Assembly (NCBI RefSeq): GCF_004364865.1
Contig: NZ_SOAU01000001.1
Coordinates: 2,071,001-2,135,000, forward strand
DNA: 64,000 bases
From: Ilumatobacter fluminis
GTDB taxonomy: Bacteria; Actinomycetota; Acidimicrobiia; Acidimicrobiales; Ilumatobacteraceae
Reading direction: 5' to 3'
In this document: positions 17,511 through 28,505 of the stretch, piece after piece
Numbering within the stretch: the stretch's first letter is position 1
Layout: each line of letters starts with the position of its first letter
Made by a program: the position numbers and the translations under genes
Notes under the pieces: model-generated
What the model was told of the DNA's origin: nothing
Databases searched by the model: none
The model's input: only the letters and a program-made list of their open reading frames with translations

Positions 17511-18142
17511 CGCAACGATTCGACACCCGCCACACCGACGTGCCGCAGTTGTTGGTGATCCGGCACGGCCAGACCGAGTGGTCGAAGGTCGGCAAGCACA
17601 CCGGCCGCACCGACATCCCGCTCACCGACGTCGGTCGGGCCGAGGCGAGCGACGCCGCACTCACCCTCGAAGGCTGGAACCTCGTGCGGGCGTACTGCAG
17701 CCCGCTCCAGCGGGCACGCGAGACCGCCGAGATCGTGAGCCCGGCGTGCGGACTCGTCACCGATCCCGACCTCGTCGAGTGGGACTACGGCGACTTCGAG
17801 GGCGAGACCACCCCCGAATCGCGCAAGCGCATCCCCGACTGGTCGGTGTGGACGCACGAGATCACCGGCGGCGAGTCGTACGACGAGGTGGGGGAGCGGG
17901 CCGACCGGTTCCTCGCCCGGTTCGACGACGAGGTCCCCACCGGGAACGGCGTGGTGTTCGCCCACGGCCACTTCCTGGCGATCCTGATCGCCCGCTGGTG
18001 CGGCCTGCCTGCCATCGAGGGTCGCCGGTTCGCCTTGGCGACCGCGACGGTGAGCCTGCTGGGCTGGCATCGGGAGGATCGTGTGATCCGCGCCCTCAAC
18101 CATCGTGTCGGCCGAGTTCTCGACCCGCCGTTCCGAACCTGA
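17507..18142 (+). CDS. Histidine phosphatase family protein
   Basis: This 211-residue protein has the phosphoglycerate-mutase-like catalytic motif LVIRHGQTEWS (phospho-His), the supporting SPLQRARETAEI and the second histidine in FAHGHFLAILIARW. The active-site acid is likely in WDYGDFEGE. Such enzymes dephosphorylate sugar phosphates or other small molecules; the substrate is not assignable. It is coupled to the preceding hypothetical gene by GTGA and ends about 30 bases before the pyrR leader. Confidence 0.88.
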   Translation: MTQRFDTRHTDVPQLLVIRHGQTEWSKVGKHTGRTDIPLTDVGRAEASDAALTLEGWNLVRAYCSPLQRARETAEIVSPACGLVTDPDLVEWDYGDFEGETTPESRKRIPDWSVWTHEITGGESYDEVGERADRFLARFDDEVPTGNGVVFAHGHFLAILIARWCGLPAIEGRRFALATATVSLLGWHREDRVIRALNHRVGRVLDPPFRT

Positions 18143-18172
18143 CCCGGTTTTCGCGCTAGGTTGCACGCCTGA

Positions 18173-18204
18173 CCGTTAAGGCGGGTCCCGTGAGGCCCGA
18201 ACGG
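18173..18204 (+). promoter_or_regulatory. PyrR-binding hairpin in the pyrR leader
   Basis: CCGTT (18173-18177) pairs with AACGG (18200-18204), and CGGG (18182-18185) pairs with CCCG (18196-18199), leaving a 5' bulge. The terminal loop TCCCGTGAGG (18186-18195) matches the established PyrR consensus UCCNGNGAGG exactly. The Shine-Dalgarno GGAG (18207-18210) starts three bases beyond the stem, so binding of UMP-charged PyrR would block initiation at the pyrR GTG. No intrinsic terminator follows, which favours translational control. Confidence 0.82.
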
Positions 18205-18216
18205 CAGGAGTACAAC

Positions 18217-18723
18217 GTGAGTCACCCCAAACAGGTCCTCGGACCTGACGACGTGCGACGCGCGGTCACGCGCATGGCGCACGAGATCATCGAGCGCAAC
18301 CAGGGCACCTCGGGCATCGCCCTCGTCGGGTTGCAGCGAGGCGGCGTCTGGCTCGCCGAGGCGTTGGGCGAGGCGATCGCCCGCATCGGCACCACTGTTC
18401 CGGTCGGTTCCGTCGACTGCTCGCTCTACCGCGACGACATCGGCCTGCGACCCGTCTCACCCGGCAGCGTCAGCCAGATCGACTTCGACGTCGACGGTGC
18501 CACGATCGTTCTCGTCGACGACGTGCTGTACACCGGACGAACCGTGAAAGCGGCCCTCGACGCGATCACCGACTACGGCCGACCGACGGCGGTCCAACTC
18601 GCCGTGCTCGTCGACCGCGGCCACCGCGAACTGCCGATCCGGCCCGACTTCGTCGGCAAGAACCTGCCGACCTCGTCCGACGAACAAGTCGCCGCCACCG
18701 CCGACGGCGTCACGATCGCCTGA
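18217..18723 (+). CDS. pyrR: PyrR bifunctional regulator / uracil phosphoribosyltransferase
   Basis: The 168-residue protein binds pyr mRNA when uridine nucleotides are plentiful and has phosphoribosyltransferase activity. The PRPP loop is ATIVLVDDVLYTGRTVKAAL. IALVGLQRGGVWLA and VPVGSVDCSLYRDDIGLR are typical PyrR segments. The GTG at 18217 is preferred because GGAG lies six bases upstream and downstream of the RNA hairpin; an upstream in-frame GTG would fall inside the hairpin loop. pyrB starts 11 bases after the stop. Confidence 0.94.
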   Translation: MSHPKQVLGPDDVRRAVTRMAHEIIERNQGTSGIALVGLQRGGVWLAEALGEAIARIGTTVPVGSVDCSLYRDDIGLRPVSPGSVSQIDFDVDGATIVLVDDVLYTGRTVKAALDAITDYGRPTAVQLAVLVDRGHRELPIRPDFVGKNLPTSSDEQVAATADGVTIA

Positions 18724-18734
18724 GGAACCCGCCC

Positions 18735-19673
18735 GTGCAGCACTTCCGCTCGATCGACGAGGCCGGCCCCGACGCCGTCCGTCGTCTGCTCGACCTCGCC
18801 GATCACATGGCCGAGGTCAACCGCCGCCCGAACCCGAAGGTGCCGGCCCTGCGAGGCAAGACCGTGTGCAACGTGTTCTTCGAGGACTCGACCCGCACCC
18901 GGCTCAGCTTCGAGACCGCCGCCAAGCGGCTGTCGGCCGACACGATGAACTTCGCCGTGTCGTCGTCGAGCCTCAACAAGGGGGAGAGCCTCCGCGACAC
19001 GATCGAGACGATCGCCGCGATGGGCGTCGACGCCTTCGTGATCCGGCACAAGTCGACCGGCACACCCTGGCAGATCGCCCAGTGGACGAACGCTGCGATC
19101 GTCAACGCCGGTGACGGCTGGCACGCCCACCCGACCCAGGCCCTGCTCGACTGCTACACGATCCGGACCGCGTTCAATCGCCCCGATGGATTCGACGGGT
19201 TGCGGATCGCGATCGTCGGCGACGTCAAGCACAGCCGGGTCGCCCGCTCCGACATCGAGGCGTTCGCGATGCTCGGCGCCGACGTCACCCTCGTCGCGCC
19301 GAAGACACTGCTGCCTCCCGAGACCGACGGCATGCCGGTCACCGTCACGACCGACCTCGACGCGGTCCTGCCCGACCTCGACGTGCTCTACCTGCTGCGC
19401 ATGCAGACCGAGCGCATGACCGAGGCCCTGGTGCCCGACCTGCGTGAGTACACCACCCGGTTCGGCCTGACGCCCGAGCGGGTGCCGCGGCTCGCCGACC
19501 ACGCCCTGGTGATGCACCCCGGCCCGATGAACCGTGGCGTCGAGATCGCCGTCGACCCGGCCGAACTGCCCGGTTCGGTCATCACCCAGCAGGTCACCAA
19601 CGGCATCGCCGTCCGCATGGCGGTCCTGTTCGACCTCCTCGGCAGCGGCACCCTGCCGGAGGCATCGTCATGA
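18735..19673 (+). CDS. pyrB: Aspartate carbamoyltransferase catalytic chain
   Basis: The 312-residue enzyme joins carbamoyl phosphate and aspartate, the committed pyrimidine step. Carbamoyl-phosphate contacts are visible at FFEDSTRTRLSFE, NKGESLRDT and HPTQALLDCYTI. The aspartate-binding LLRMQTERM and HPGPMNRGVEI complete the active site. The GTG start gives normal length. No regulatory pyrI chain is adjacent, as expected in actinobacteria. The gene ends at a repeat-bearing spacer before pyrC. Confidence 0.94.
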   Translation: MQHFRSIDEAGPDAVRRLLDLADHMAEVNRRPNPKVPALRGKTVCNVFFEDSTRTRLSFETAAKRLSADTMNFAVSSSSLNKGESLRDTIETIAAMGVDAFVIRHKSTGTPWQIAQWTNAAIVNAGDGWHAHPTQALLDCYTIRTAFNRPDGFDGLRIAIVGDVKHSRVARSDIEAFAMLGADVTLVAPKTLLPPETDGMPVTVTTDLDAVLPDLDVLYLLRMQTERMTEALVPDLREYTTRFGLTPERVPRLADHALVMHPGPMNRGVEIAVDPAELPGSVITQQVTNGIAVRMAVLFDLLGSGTLPEASS

Positions 19674-19693
19674 CCGAGATGACCACCATGGCC

Positions 19694-19729
19694 GCGAGTA
19701 CCACCATGCCCGCGAGTACCACCATGCCC
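19694..19729. repeat. 18-bp tandem repeat between pyrB and pyrC
   Basis: Two perfect adjacent copies of GCGAGTACCACCATGCCC occupy 19694-19711 and 19712-19729; a shorter related stretch precedes them. The spacer between pyrB and pyrC (226 bp) is unusual in an operon where genes normally overlap. Confidence 0.8.
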
Positions 19730-19757
19730 GCCCGACCGACGCCCCGGACGTGCAGTC

Positions 19758-19874
19758 GATTCAATCGCCTGGGTGTCCACGGGTGGACGCCTGGTGGATT
19801 CAATCGCCTGGGTGTCCGGTCGGGGGCGGCAACGGGGCTCCGGACGTGGAGTGGTTGGAATCGCCCGGGTGTCC
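19758..19874. repeat. Three spaced 21-bp repeats between pyrB and pyrC
   Basis: GATTCAATCGCCTGGGTGTCC occurs at 19758-19778 and 19797-19817, and a diverged copy ending CGCCCGGGTGTCC occurs near 19854-19874. Spacing is 39 and then 57 bases. The shared core is GGTGTCC. A short frame through this stretch from 19670 encodes a low-complexity peptide that I do not regard as a gene. Confidence 0.7.
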
Positions 19875-19899
19875 GGGCCGGAGATGAGGAGCGACAGCG

Positions 19900-21195
19900 A
19901 TGAACCAGTACCTGATCCAGGGTGGCACCGTGATCGACCCGACGGGGGAGCGGCGTGCCGACGTCCTCGTCCGTGACGGTGTGGTCGCCGCCGTCGACGA
20001 GCACCTCGGCGAGTCACCCGACGCCGGTGGTGCGACCGTGATCGACGCCGCCGGCTGCGTGGTGTCGCCCGGGTTCGTCGACCTGCACACCCACCTCCGG
20101 GAGCCCGGCAAGGAAGAGGCCGAGACGATCGAGACCGGTTCACGTGCCGCCGCCAAGGGTGGCTACACGTGCGTGGTTGCGATGCCGAACACCGACCCGA
20201 CGCAGGACTGCGTCAGCGTCGTCGAGTTCGTCCGCAAGCAGGGCGAGGCGGCCGGGCTGTGCGACGTGCGGCCCTCCGGCTCGATCACCGTGGGCCGCGC
20301 CGGCACCCAGCTCACCCCGTTCGCCGAGTTGGCCGAGGCGGGTGTGCGGATCTTCACCGACGACGGCTCGGGGGTACAGGACCCGCTCCTGATGCGTCGG
20401 GCGTTCGAGTACGCGCTCGATCTCGACATCGTGCTCGCCCAGCACTGCGAGGTCGCCCGGCTGACCGAGGGTGCCGTGATGCACGAGGGGCACTGCTGCT
20501 CGACGTTCGGTCTGCCCGGATGGCCGTCGATCGCCGAGGAGCTGATGGTGTACCGCGACATCGAACTGGTCCGCCTCACGGGTGCCCCGGTGCACATCCT
20601 GCACCTGTCGACCGCCGGCAGCGTCGAGTTGGTGCGTCGGGCGAAGGCCGATGGCCTGCCGGTCACCGCCGAGGCGACGCCGCACCACATCAGCCTCACC
20701 GACGAACTGCTCGCCGGGTACTCGGCGCTCTACAAGGTCAACCCGCCCCTGCGGACGATGGCCGACGTCGAGGCGGTCCGCGGCGGACTGGCCGACGGCA
20801 CGATCGACGCGATCGCCACCGACCACGCGCCGCACGCACCGGAAACGAAGGAGCAGCCGCTCGACCAGGCGCCTCCGGGCATGCTCGGCCTCGAGACCGC
20901 GCTCGGTGTCGGCCTGGCCAGCCTCGAGATGTCGGTTGCGGAGGTCGTCGCCGCCCTCAGCTGGAAACCCGCCGCCATCGCCGGCGTCGCCGACACCCAC
21001 GGCCGCCCGATCGCCCCGGGAGAACCCGCCAACCTCACGATCTTCGACCCGAACGAGACCTGGGAAGTGATCCCGGCAACCCTCGCCAGCAAGTCCAAGA
21101 ACACCCCCTTCGTCGGAGTCGAACTGAAGGGCAAGACCAAGCACACCCTCCTCCACGGAGCCCCTACGGTCCTGGACGGGAACCCCCAACGCTGA
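19900..21195 (+). CDS. pyrC: Dihydroorotase, class I
   Basis: This 431-residue zinc amidohydrolase interconverts carbamoyl aspartate and dihydroorotate. Metal and substrate motifs are VDLHTHLREPGKEEAETI, MPNTDP, the conserved HCE and HLST metal ligands, and the catalytic Asp in IDAIATDHAPHAP. A Shine-Dalgarno-like GAGGAG lies ahead of the ATG at 19900. The gene is followed by a 730-bp leader region of carA instead of the usual tight junction. Confidence 0.94.
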   Translation: MNQYLIQGGTVIDPTGERRADVLVRDGVVAAVDEHLGESPDAGGATVIDAAGCVVSPGFVDLHTHLREPGKEEAETIETGSRAAAKGGYTCVVAMPNTDPTQDCVSVVEFVRKQGEAAGLCDVRPSGSITVGRAGTQLTPFAELAEAGVRIFTDDGSGVQDPLLMRRAFEYALDLDIVLAQHCEVARLTEGAVMHEGHCCSTFGLPGWPSIAEELMVYRDIELVRLTGAPVHILHLSTAGSVELVRRAKADGLPVTAEATPHHISLTDELLAGYSALYKVNPPLRTMADVEAVRGGLADGTIDAIATDHAPHAPETKEQPLDQAPPGMLGLETALGVGLASLEMSVAEVVAALSWKPAAIAGVADTHGRPIAPGEPANLTIFDPNETWEVIPATLASKSKNTPFVGVELKGKTKHTLLHGAPTVLDGNPQR

Positions 21196-21196
21196 T

Positions 21197-21228
21197 GCAA
21201 GAACATGCAGTGAGCTGTATGATCATGC
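21197..21228 (+). promoter_or_regulatory. ArgR-type operator upstream of carA
   Basis: The right half GTATGATCATGC (21217-21228) matches the right half of the argC operator at 11 of 12 positions. The left half GCAAGAACATGC (21197-21208) matches its left half at 9 of 12, with the same eight-base spacer. carA supplies carbamoyl phosphate for arginine, so ArgR control is biologically expected. The box begins two bases after the pyrC stop and about 700 bp before carA. Confidence 0.65.
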
Positions 21229-21320
21229 GTATCGATCAGTCAGCTCGGACCCACCACGACGCGAACCGCACGGCGCAAGACGCCAGGCCCACGTCCTGCG
21301 TATCAACGCATCCCCGTGGT

Positions 21321-21352
21321 AGCGACGACGAACGGAGTGAGCCTTGGAGCGT
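21321..21352. repeat. 32-bp direct repeat flanking the carA leader array, copy 1
   Basis: It matches 21888-21919 at 27 of 32 positions. The two copies bracket the tandem array of the carA leader. Confidence 0.7.
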
Positions 21353-21428
21353 TCACCATGACGTCTCTGAGGGCACAGGTCGACCTGACCGAGCAACAGC
21401 ATCTGCGAGCCTCAGCCGCCGGTGCCAC

Positions 21429-21788
21429 CCACCGGTATCCCGGACCCTGCTCGACGTCCACCACCCACCGGTGTCCCGGACCCTGCTCGGCGTCCATCAC
21501 CCACCGGTGTCCCGGACCCTGCTCGGCGTCCATCACCCACCGGTGTCCCGGACCCTGCTCGACGTCCATCACGCATCCCGACCCGACCCCGCAACAGCAC
21601 CTGCGAGCCTCAGCCGCCGGTGCCGCCCACCGGTATCCCGGACCCTGCTCGACGTCCACCGCCCACCGGTATCCCGGACCCTGCTCGACGTCCACCACGC
21701 ATCCCGGCCCGACCCGGCAGCAGCACCTGCGACCACCACGAGCCGGTGCCACCCACCGGTAACCGGGACCCTCCTCGACGCCCCTCCC
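21429..21788. repeat. 36-bp tandem array in the carA leader
   Basis: Units begin CCACCGGTRTCCCGGACCC. Four consecutive copies start at 21429, 21465, 21501 and 21537, two more at 21627 and 21663, and a decayed one at 21753. The blocks are separated by a related segment containing CAGCACCTGCGA, giving a higher-order period of about 198 bp. Because 36 is divisible by three, several frames stay open; an ATG at 21358 would encode a peptide with 12-residue repeats (THRCPGPCSASI), for which there is no independent support. Confidence 0.85.
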
Positions 21789-21887
21789 GCACCCACCCCA
21801 GGAGCAACACCCATGACCATCGACTTCGTAGACGGTTTCCACCCGAGTCTGCGCCCCCGGTTCTGCCCGGCCACTCGAGTTGGTCGA

Positions 21888-21919
21888 AGCGACGGCGAGC
21901 GCAGCGAGCCCTGGAGCGT
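21888..21919. repeat. 32-bp direct repeat flanking the carA leader array, copy 2
   Basis: The copy ends with TGGAGCGT. Its GGAG lies nine bases before the carA GTG at 21926 and can serve as the carA ribosome-binding site. Confidence 0.7.
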
Positions 21920-21925
21920 GGCGAA

Positions 21926-23046
21926 GTGATTCGTGAAGGAGCCCTCGTCCTCGCCGACGGCAGTGTTTTCGAGGGCGAGCTGATCGGCCCCGATCCCGCC
22001 GGCACGGCGCGCATCGCCACCGGGGAGGTCGTGTTCAACACGGCCCTGTCCGGCTACCAGGAGATCATCACCGACCCGAGCTATGCGGGCCAGATGGTCA
22101 CGTTCACCTACCCGCACATCGGGAACTACGGCGTGAACGCCCACGACGTCGAGTCGCGCGGCGCCTTCGCCCGCGGCGTGATCGTCCGCGACCTCGCCCG
22201 CCGCGCCAGCAACCACCGGTCCGAGGGCCACCTCGCCGACCTGCTCGAGCAGCACGGCATCCCGGGCATCGCCGGGATCGACACCCGTCGCCTCACGCGC
22301 ATCATCCGTGACTCGGGTTCGATGCCCGGTGCATTCGGCGACGCGAGCGAATCCGACCTGCGGGCCGCTGCCGAGGCCGAGCCCGGTACCGACGGCATCG
22401 ACCTCGTCGCCACCGTCACCACGGCCGAGCCGTACACGGTCGAACTCGACGGGGCGCCGGACCGGACGATCGTCGCCTACGACTTCGGCATCAAGACCAC
22501 GATCGTCCGCCAGCTCGCTCAGCTCGGCCGCGTCGAGGTCGTCCCGGCGGACACCAGCGCCGACGACGTCATGGCCCGGAACCCCGACGGCGTGTTCCTC
22601 TCGAACGGACCCGGCGACCCCGCCGAGGTCGGCTACGCCGCCGAGGCGATCGCGCAGCTGATCGGCAGGGTCCCGATCTTCGGGATCTGCCTCGGTCACC
22701 AGCTGCTCGGCCTGGCGCTCGGCGCCGGCACCGTCAAGCTGCCGTTCGGGCATCACGGCGGCAACCATCCGGTCCAGAACGTCGACACCGGCCGGGTCGA
22801 GATCACGAGCCAGAACCACAACTTCGCCGTCGACCCCGACTCGTTCGCCTCGCTCGACCGCGCCGTGCGCATGACCCACGTCAACCTCAACGACGGTGTC
22901 TGCCAGGGCCTGGAGGTGGTGGGCGAACGCTGCTTCAGCGTGCAGCACCACCCCGAAGCCGGACCAGGGCCGCACGACGCCCGCTACCTCTTCACCCAGT
23001 TCGACGAGCTCATGGCCGGGAACACGAACGGAAAGGTCTCCGCCTG

Positions 23047-23047
<1 letters not shown>
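21926..23047 (+). CDS. carA: Carbamoyl-phosphate synthase, small (glutaminase) subunit
   Basis: The 373-residue subunit hydrolyses glutamine and passes ammonia to CarB. The N-terminal CPSase domain ([20 protein letters not shown]) is followed by a class I amidotransferase domain with the nucleophile Cys in [15 protein letters not shown] and His/Glu in [12 protein letters not shown]. The GTG at 21926 is chosen because family homology starts there ([13 protein letters not shown]) and GGAG precedes it; the open frame upstream runs through the repeat array. It is joined to carB by TGATG. Confidence 0.95.
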
Positions 23048-26330
<3,283 letters not shown>

Positions 26331-26334
<4 letters not shown>

Positions 26335-27251
26335 TCGTCGACGGCGTCGATCTGTCGGTCTCGATCGGCTCGGTCGAGCTCGGGTCGCCGGTGATGGCGG
26401 CGTCGGGCACCGCCGGGTACGGCGACGAGTTCGCGCCGTTCTTCGACCTGTCGACGATCGGCGCGATCGTCACCAAGTCGATCGCCGCGTTCGAGTGGGC
26501 CGGCAACCCGGCGCCGCGCGTGCACTCGACCCCGCAGGGCATGATCAACGCCGTCGGCCTGCAGGGCCCGGGGATCGACGTCTGGCTCACCGACCACCTC
26601 CCGGCGCTCCTCGCCACGGGCGCGACCGTGGTGTGCAGCATCTGGGGCCGCTCGGTGGACGACTACCGGCAAGCCGCCGATCGCCTCGCCGACGCCCCCG
26701 AGGGTGTCGTCGCCGTCGAGGTCAACCTGTCGTGTCCCAACCTCGAAGGGCGGGGCAGCATCTTCGCCCACGACGCCGAGCTGTCGGCCGAGGTGATGGC
26801 CGCCACCGCCGGGTGCGGCCGTCCGCGGTGGGCGAAGCTCAGCCCGAACACCGACCGGATCGTCGACGTGGCCCGAGCGGTCGCCGATGCCGGCGCCGAG
26901 GCGGCCACCGTGGCGAACACCCTGCTCGGCCTGGTGTACGACCCCGACACGTGGCAGCCCGCACTCGGCAACGGCGGGGGAGGCCTGTCCGGACGAGCGG
27001 TCCATCCGGTCGCCGTTCGCGCCGTCCACGACGTCCACCAGGCGTTGCCCGATCTGCCGATCATCGGCGTCGGCGGTGTCGCCGGCGGCTGGGACGCGAT
27101 CGAGTTCCTCCTCGCCGGAGCGAGCGCGGTCCAGGTCGGCACGGCCAACTTCGCCGACCCGCGCACGTGCCCGCGCGTTCGCGACGAGATCGCCGCGACT
27201 CTCGCAAAGCGCGGTATCCACCGCGTGATCGACGTGCACGCGGTAGTTTGA
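26331..27251 (+). CDS. pyrD: Dihydroorotate dehydrogenase, class 1
   Basis: The 306-residue FMN enzyme oxidises dihydroorotate to orotate. VNLSCPN contains the cysteine base (C135) of class 1 enzymes, where class 2 membrane enzymes have Ser. [12 protein letters not shown] and [20 protein letters not shown] mark the FMN site. There is no N-terminal membrane helix. The sequence looks most like class 1B, which normally needs the PyrK electron-transfer subunit; no pyrK is adjacent. The start overlaps carB by ATGA. Confidence 0.92.
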
Positions 27252-27255
27252 ACGC
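27244..27255 (+). promoter_or_regulatory. Leaderless promoter of mihF
   Basis: TAGTTT (27244-27249) lies six bases before the ATG at 27256, partly inside the end of pyrD. It separates the mihF-gmk unit from the pyr operon. Confidence 0.55.
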
Positions 27256-27564
27256 ATGGCAACACCTCCTCAGTTGACTCCGGAGCAGCGGGCTGCGGCC
27301 CTTGCGAAGGCCGCCGAGGCACGCGCCGCCCGAGCCGACATCAAGGCCCGCCTCAAGATGGGGTCGATGAGCCTGCAGGAAGCCCTCGACTCGGACGACC
27401 AGAACGTCGGCAAGCTGAAGGTCGTCTCGATGCTGGAATCCCTGCCCGGTGTGGGCAAGGTGAAGGCCCGCCGCGTGATGGAGGAGATCGGCATCGCCGA
27501 CAACCGTCGCGTCCAGGGTCTCGGCGCGCAGCAGCGTGCGGCACTGCTCCAGCAACTTGGCTGA
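27256..27564 (+). CDS. mihF: Actinobacterial integration host factor (mIHF)
   Basis: This 102-residue nucleoid protein is the actinobacterial IHF, unrelated to E. coli IHF alpha/beta. The N-terminus PPQLTPEQRAAALAKAAEAR forms a long helix; MLESLPGVGKVKARRVMEEI is the helix-two-turn-helix DNA-binding segment, and NRRVQGLGAQQRAALL ends the domain. Its position before gmk is conserved in actinobacteria and supports the taxonomic placement. The gmk start lies inside its last codons. Confidence 0.93.
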   Translation: MATPPQLTPEQRAAALAKAAEARAARADIKARLKMGSMSLQEALDSDDQNVGKLKVVSMLESLPGVGKVKARRVMEEIGIADNRRVQGLGAQQRAALLQQLG

Positions 27565-28129
27565 CCGTCGGCTCATCATCGTCGTCTCCGGCCCCGGAGG
27601 CGTGGGCAAGGGCACGATCGTCGATGCCCTCGTGAAACGCGACCCTGGCCTGTGGCTCAGTCGGTCGTGGACCACCCGCGACCAGCGGCCGGGCGAGGCG
27701 GACGACGCGTACGTGTTCACGACCGGTGAACGGTTCGAGGAGCACATCAGCAACGACGGGTTCCTCGAGTGGACCGAGTTCCTGGGCAACTACTACGGCA
27801 CCCCGCGTCCCGATCAGCTCGACGACCCCGAGTCGCCCGACATCGTGCTCGAGATCGAGGTCGACGGCGCTCAGCAGGTGAAACAGCAGTATCCCGAGGC
27901 GATCCTCATCTTCGTGACGCCGCCGAGTCGCGACGAACAGGAGCGTCGCCTGCGCGGCCGTGGCGACCCCGACGACAAGGTGCACGCCCGACTCCGCAAG
28001 GCCGAGAAGGAAGAACCGGTCGGACGGGCGATCGCCGATCACATCGTCATCAACGACGAACTCGACCGGACCCTCGACGAGATGCAGTCGATCATCGCGG
28101 TCGAACGGTCTCGGCGCTGCGGCCGGTAG
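27557..28129 (+). CDS. gmk: Guanylate kinase
   Basis: The 190-residue enzyme phosphorylates GMP to GDP. The P-loop reads SGPGGVGKGT. The GMP-binding region has SRSWTTRDQRPGE and YVFTTGERFEEHI, and the lid region RLRGRGDPDDKVHARLRKAE follows. A TTG at 27557, overlapping the mihF stop, gives the usual beginning LADRRLIIVVSGPGG; a GTG at 27536 would add seven non-conserved residues. The start choice is therefore uncertain by seven codons. Confidence 0.92.
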   Translation: MADRRLIIVVSGPGGVGKGTIVDALVKRDPGLWLSRSWTTRDQRPGEADDAYVFTTGERFEEHISNDGFLEWTEFLGNYYGTPRPDQLDDPESPDIVLEIEVDGAQQVKQQYPEAILIFVTPPSRDEQERRLRGRGDPDDKVHARLRKAEKEEPVGRAIADHIVINDELDRTLDEMQSIIAVERSRRCGR

Positions 28130-28172
28130 GCTGGCCGACGCTGTTCGAACACCCTCGTACTGGAGTTGATGC

Positions 28173-28484
28173 ATGGCGCAGAGCCACGACACGATGATGA
28201 ACCCCTCGATCGAGGGCCTGCTCGGCCGGGTGGACTCCAAGTTCAGCCTGGTCACGCTGGCCGCTCGTCGGGCGCGCAACATCAACTCGTACTTCAACCA
28301 GCTCGGTGAGGGCCTCGGTCACATGGTGCCGCCGCAGGTGTCGTCGACCGCTCGCAAGCCGATCAGCATCGCCTTCGAGGAGATTGCGGCCGACAAGATC
28401 GTGCTGACCGACGCTCCCGAGGAGCCCGAGGCGACGCTCGACCTGCCCGAGGGCGACGCCGAACTCGCCGACGGCGACAGCTGA
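28173..28484 (+). CDS. rpoZ: RNA polymerase omega subunit
   Basis: The 103-residue protein binds the beta-prime C-terminus and assists RNA polymerase assembly. MNPSIEGLLGRVDSKFSLVT and ARRARNINSYFNQ match omega conserved regions, and RKPISIAFEEIAADKIVL forms the C-terminal helix and tail. An acidic extension of about 20 residues follows. It lies 43 bases after gmk, with a -10-like TAGGCT just past the gmk stop, so a leadered promoter is possible. Confidence 0.92.
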   Translation: MAQSHDTMMNPSIEGLLGRVDSKFSLVTLAARRARNINSYFNQLGEGLGHMVPPQVSSTARKPISIAFEEIAADKIVLTDAPEEPEATLDLPEGDAELADGDS

Positions 28485-28505
28485 CCCATCTCGGTCGACA
28501 CGGTC

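Noticed and set aside
19670..19903. A 77-codon frame between pyrB and pyrC
   Set aside because: It is composed of the tandem repeats, has no domain, and overlaps the pyrC start.
21429..21788. The 36-bp array as a CRISPR
   Set aside because: Units are directly adjacent with no unique spacers, they diverge between copies, and no cas genes are present.
21303..21842. Repetitive frames through the carA leader on both strands as genes
   Set aside because: A 36-bp unit keeps several frames open automatically; the peptides are low-complexity and show no family features.
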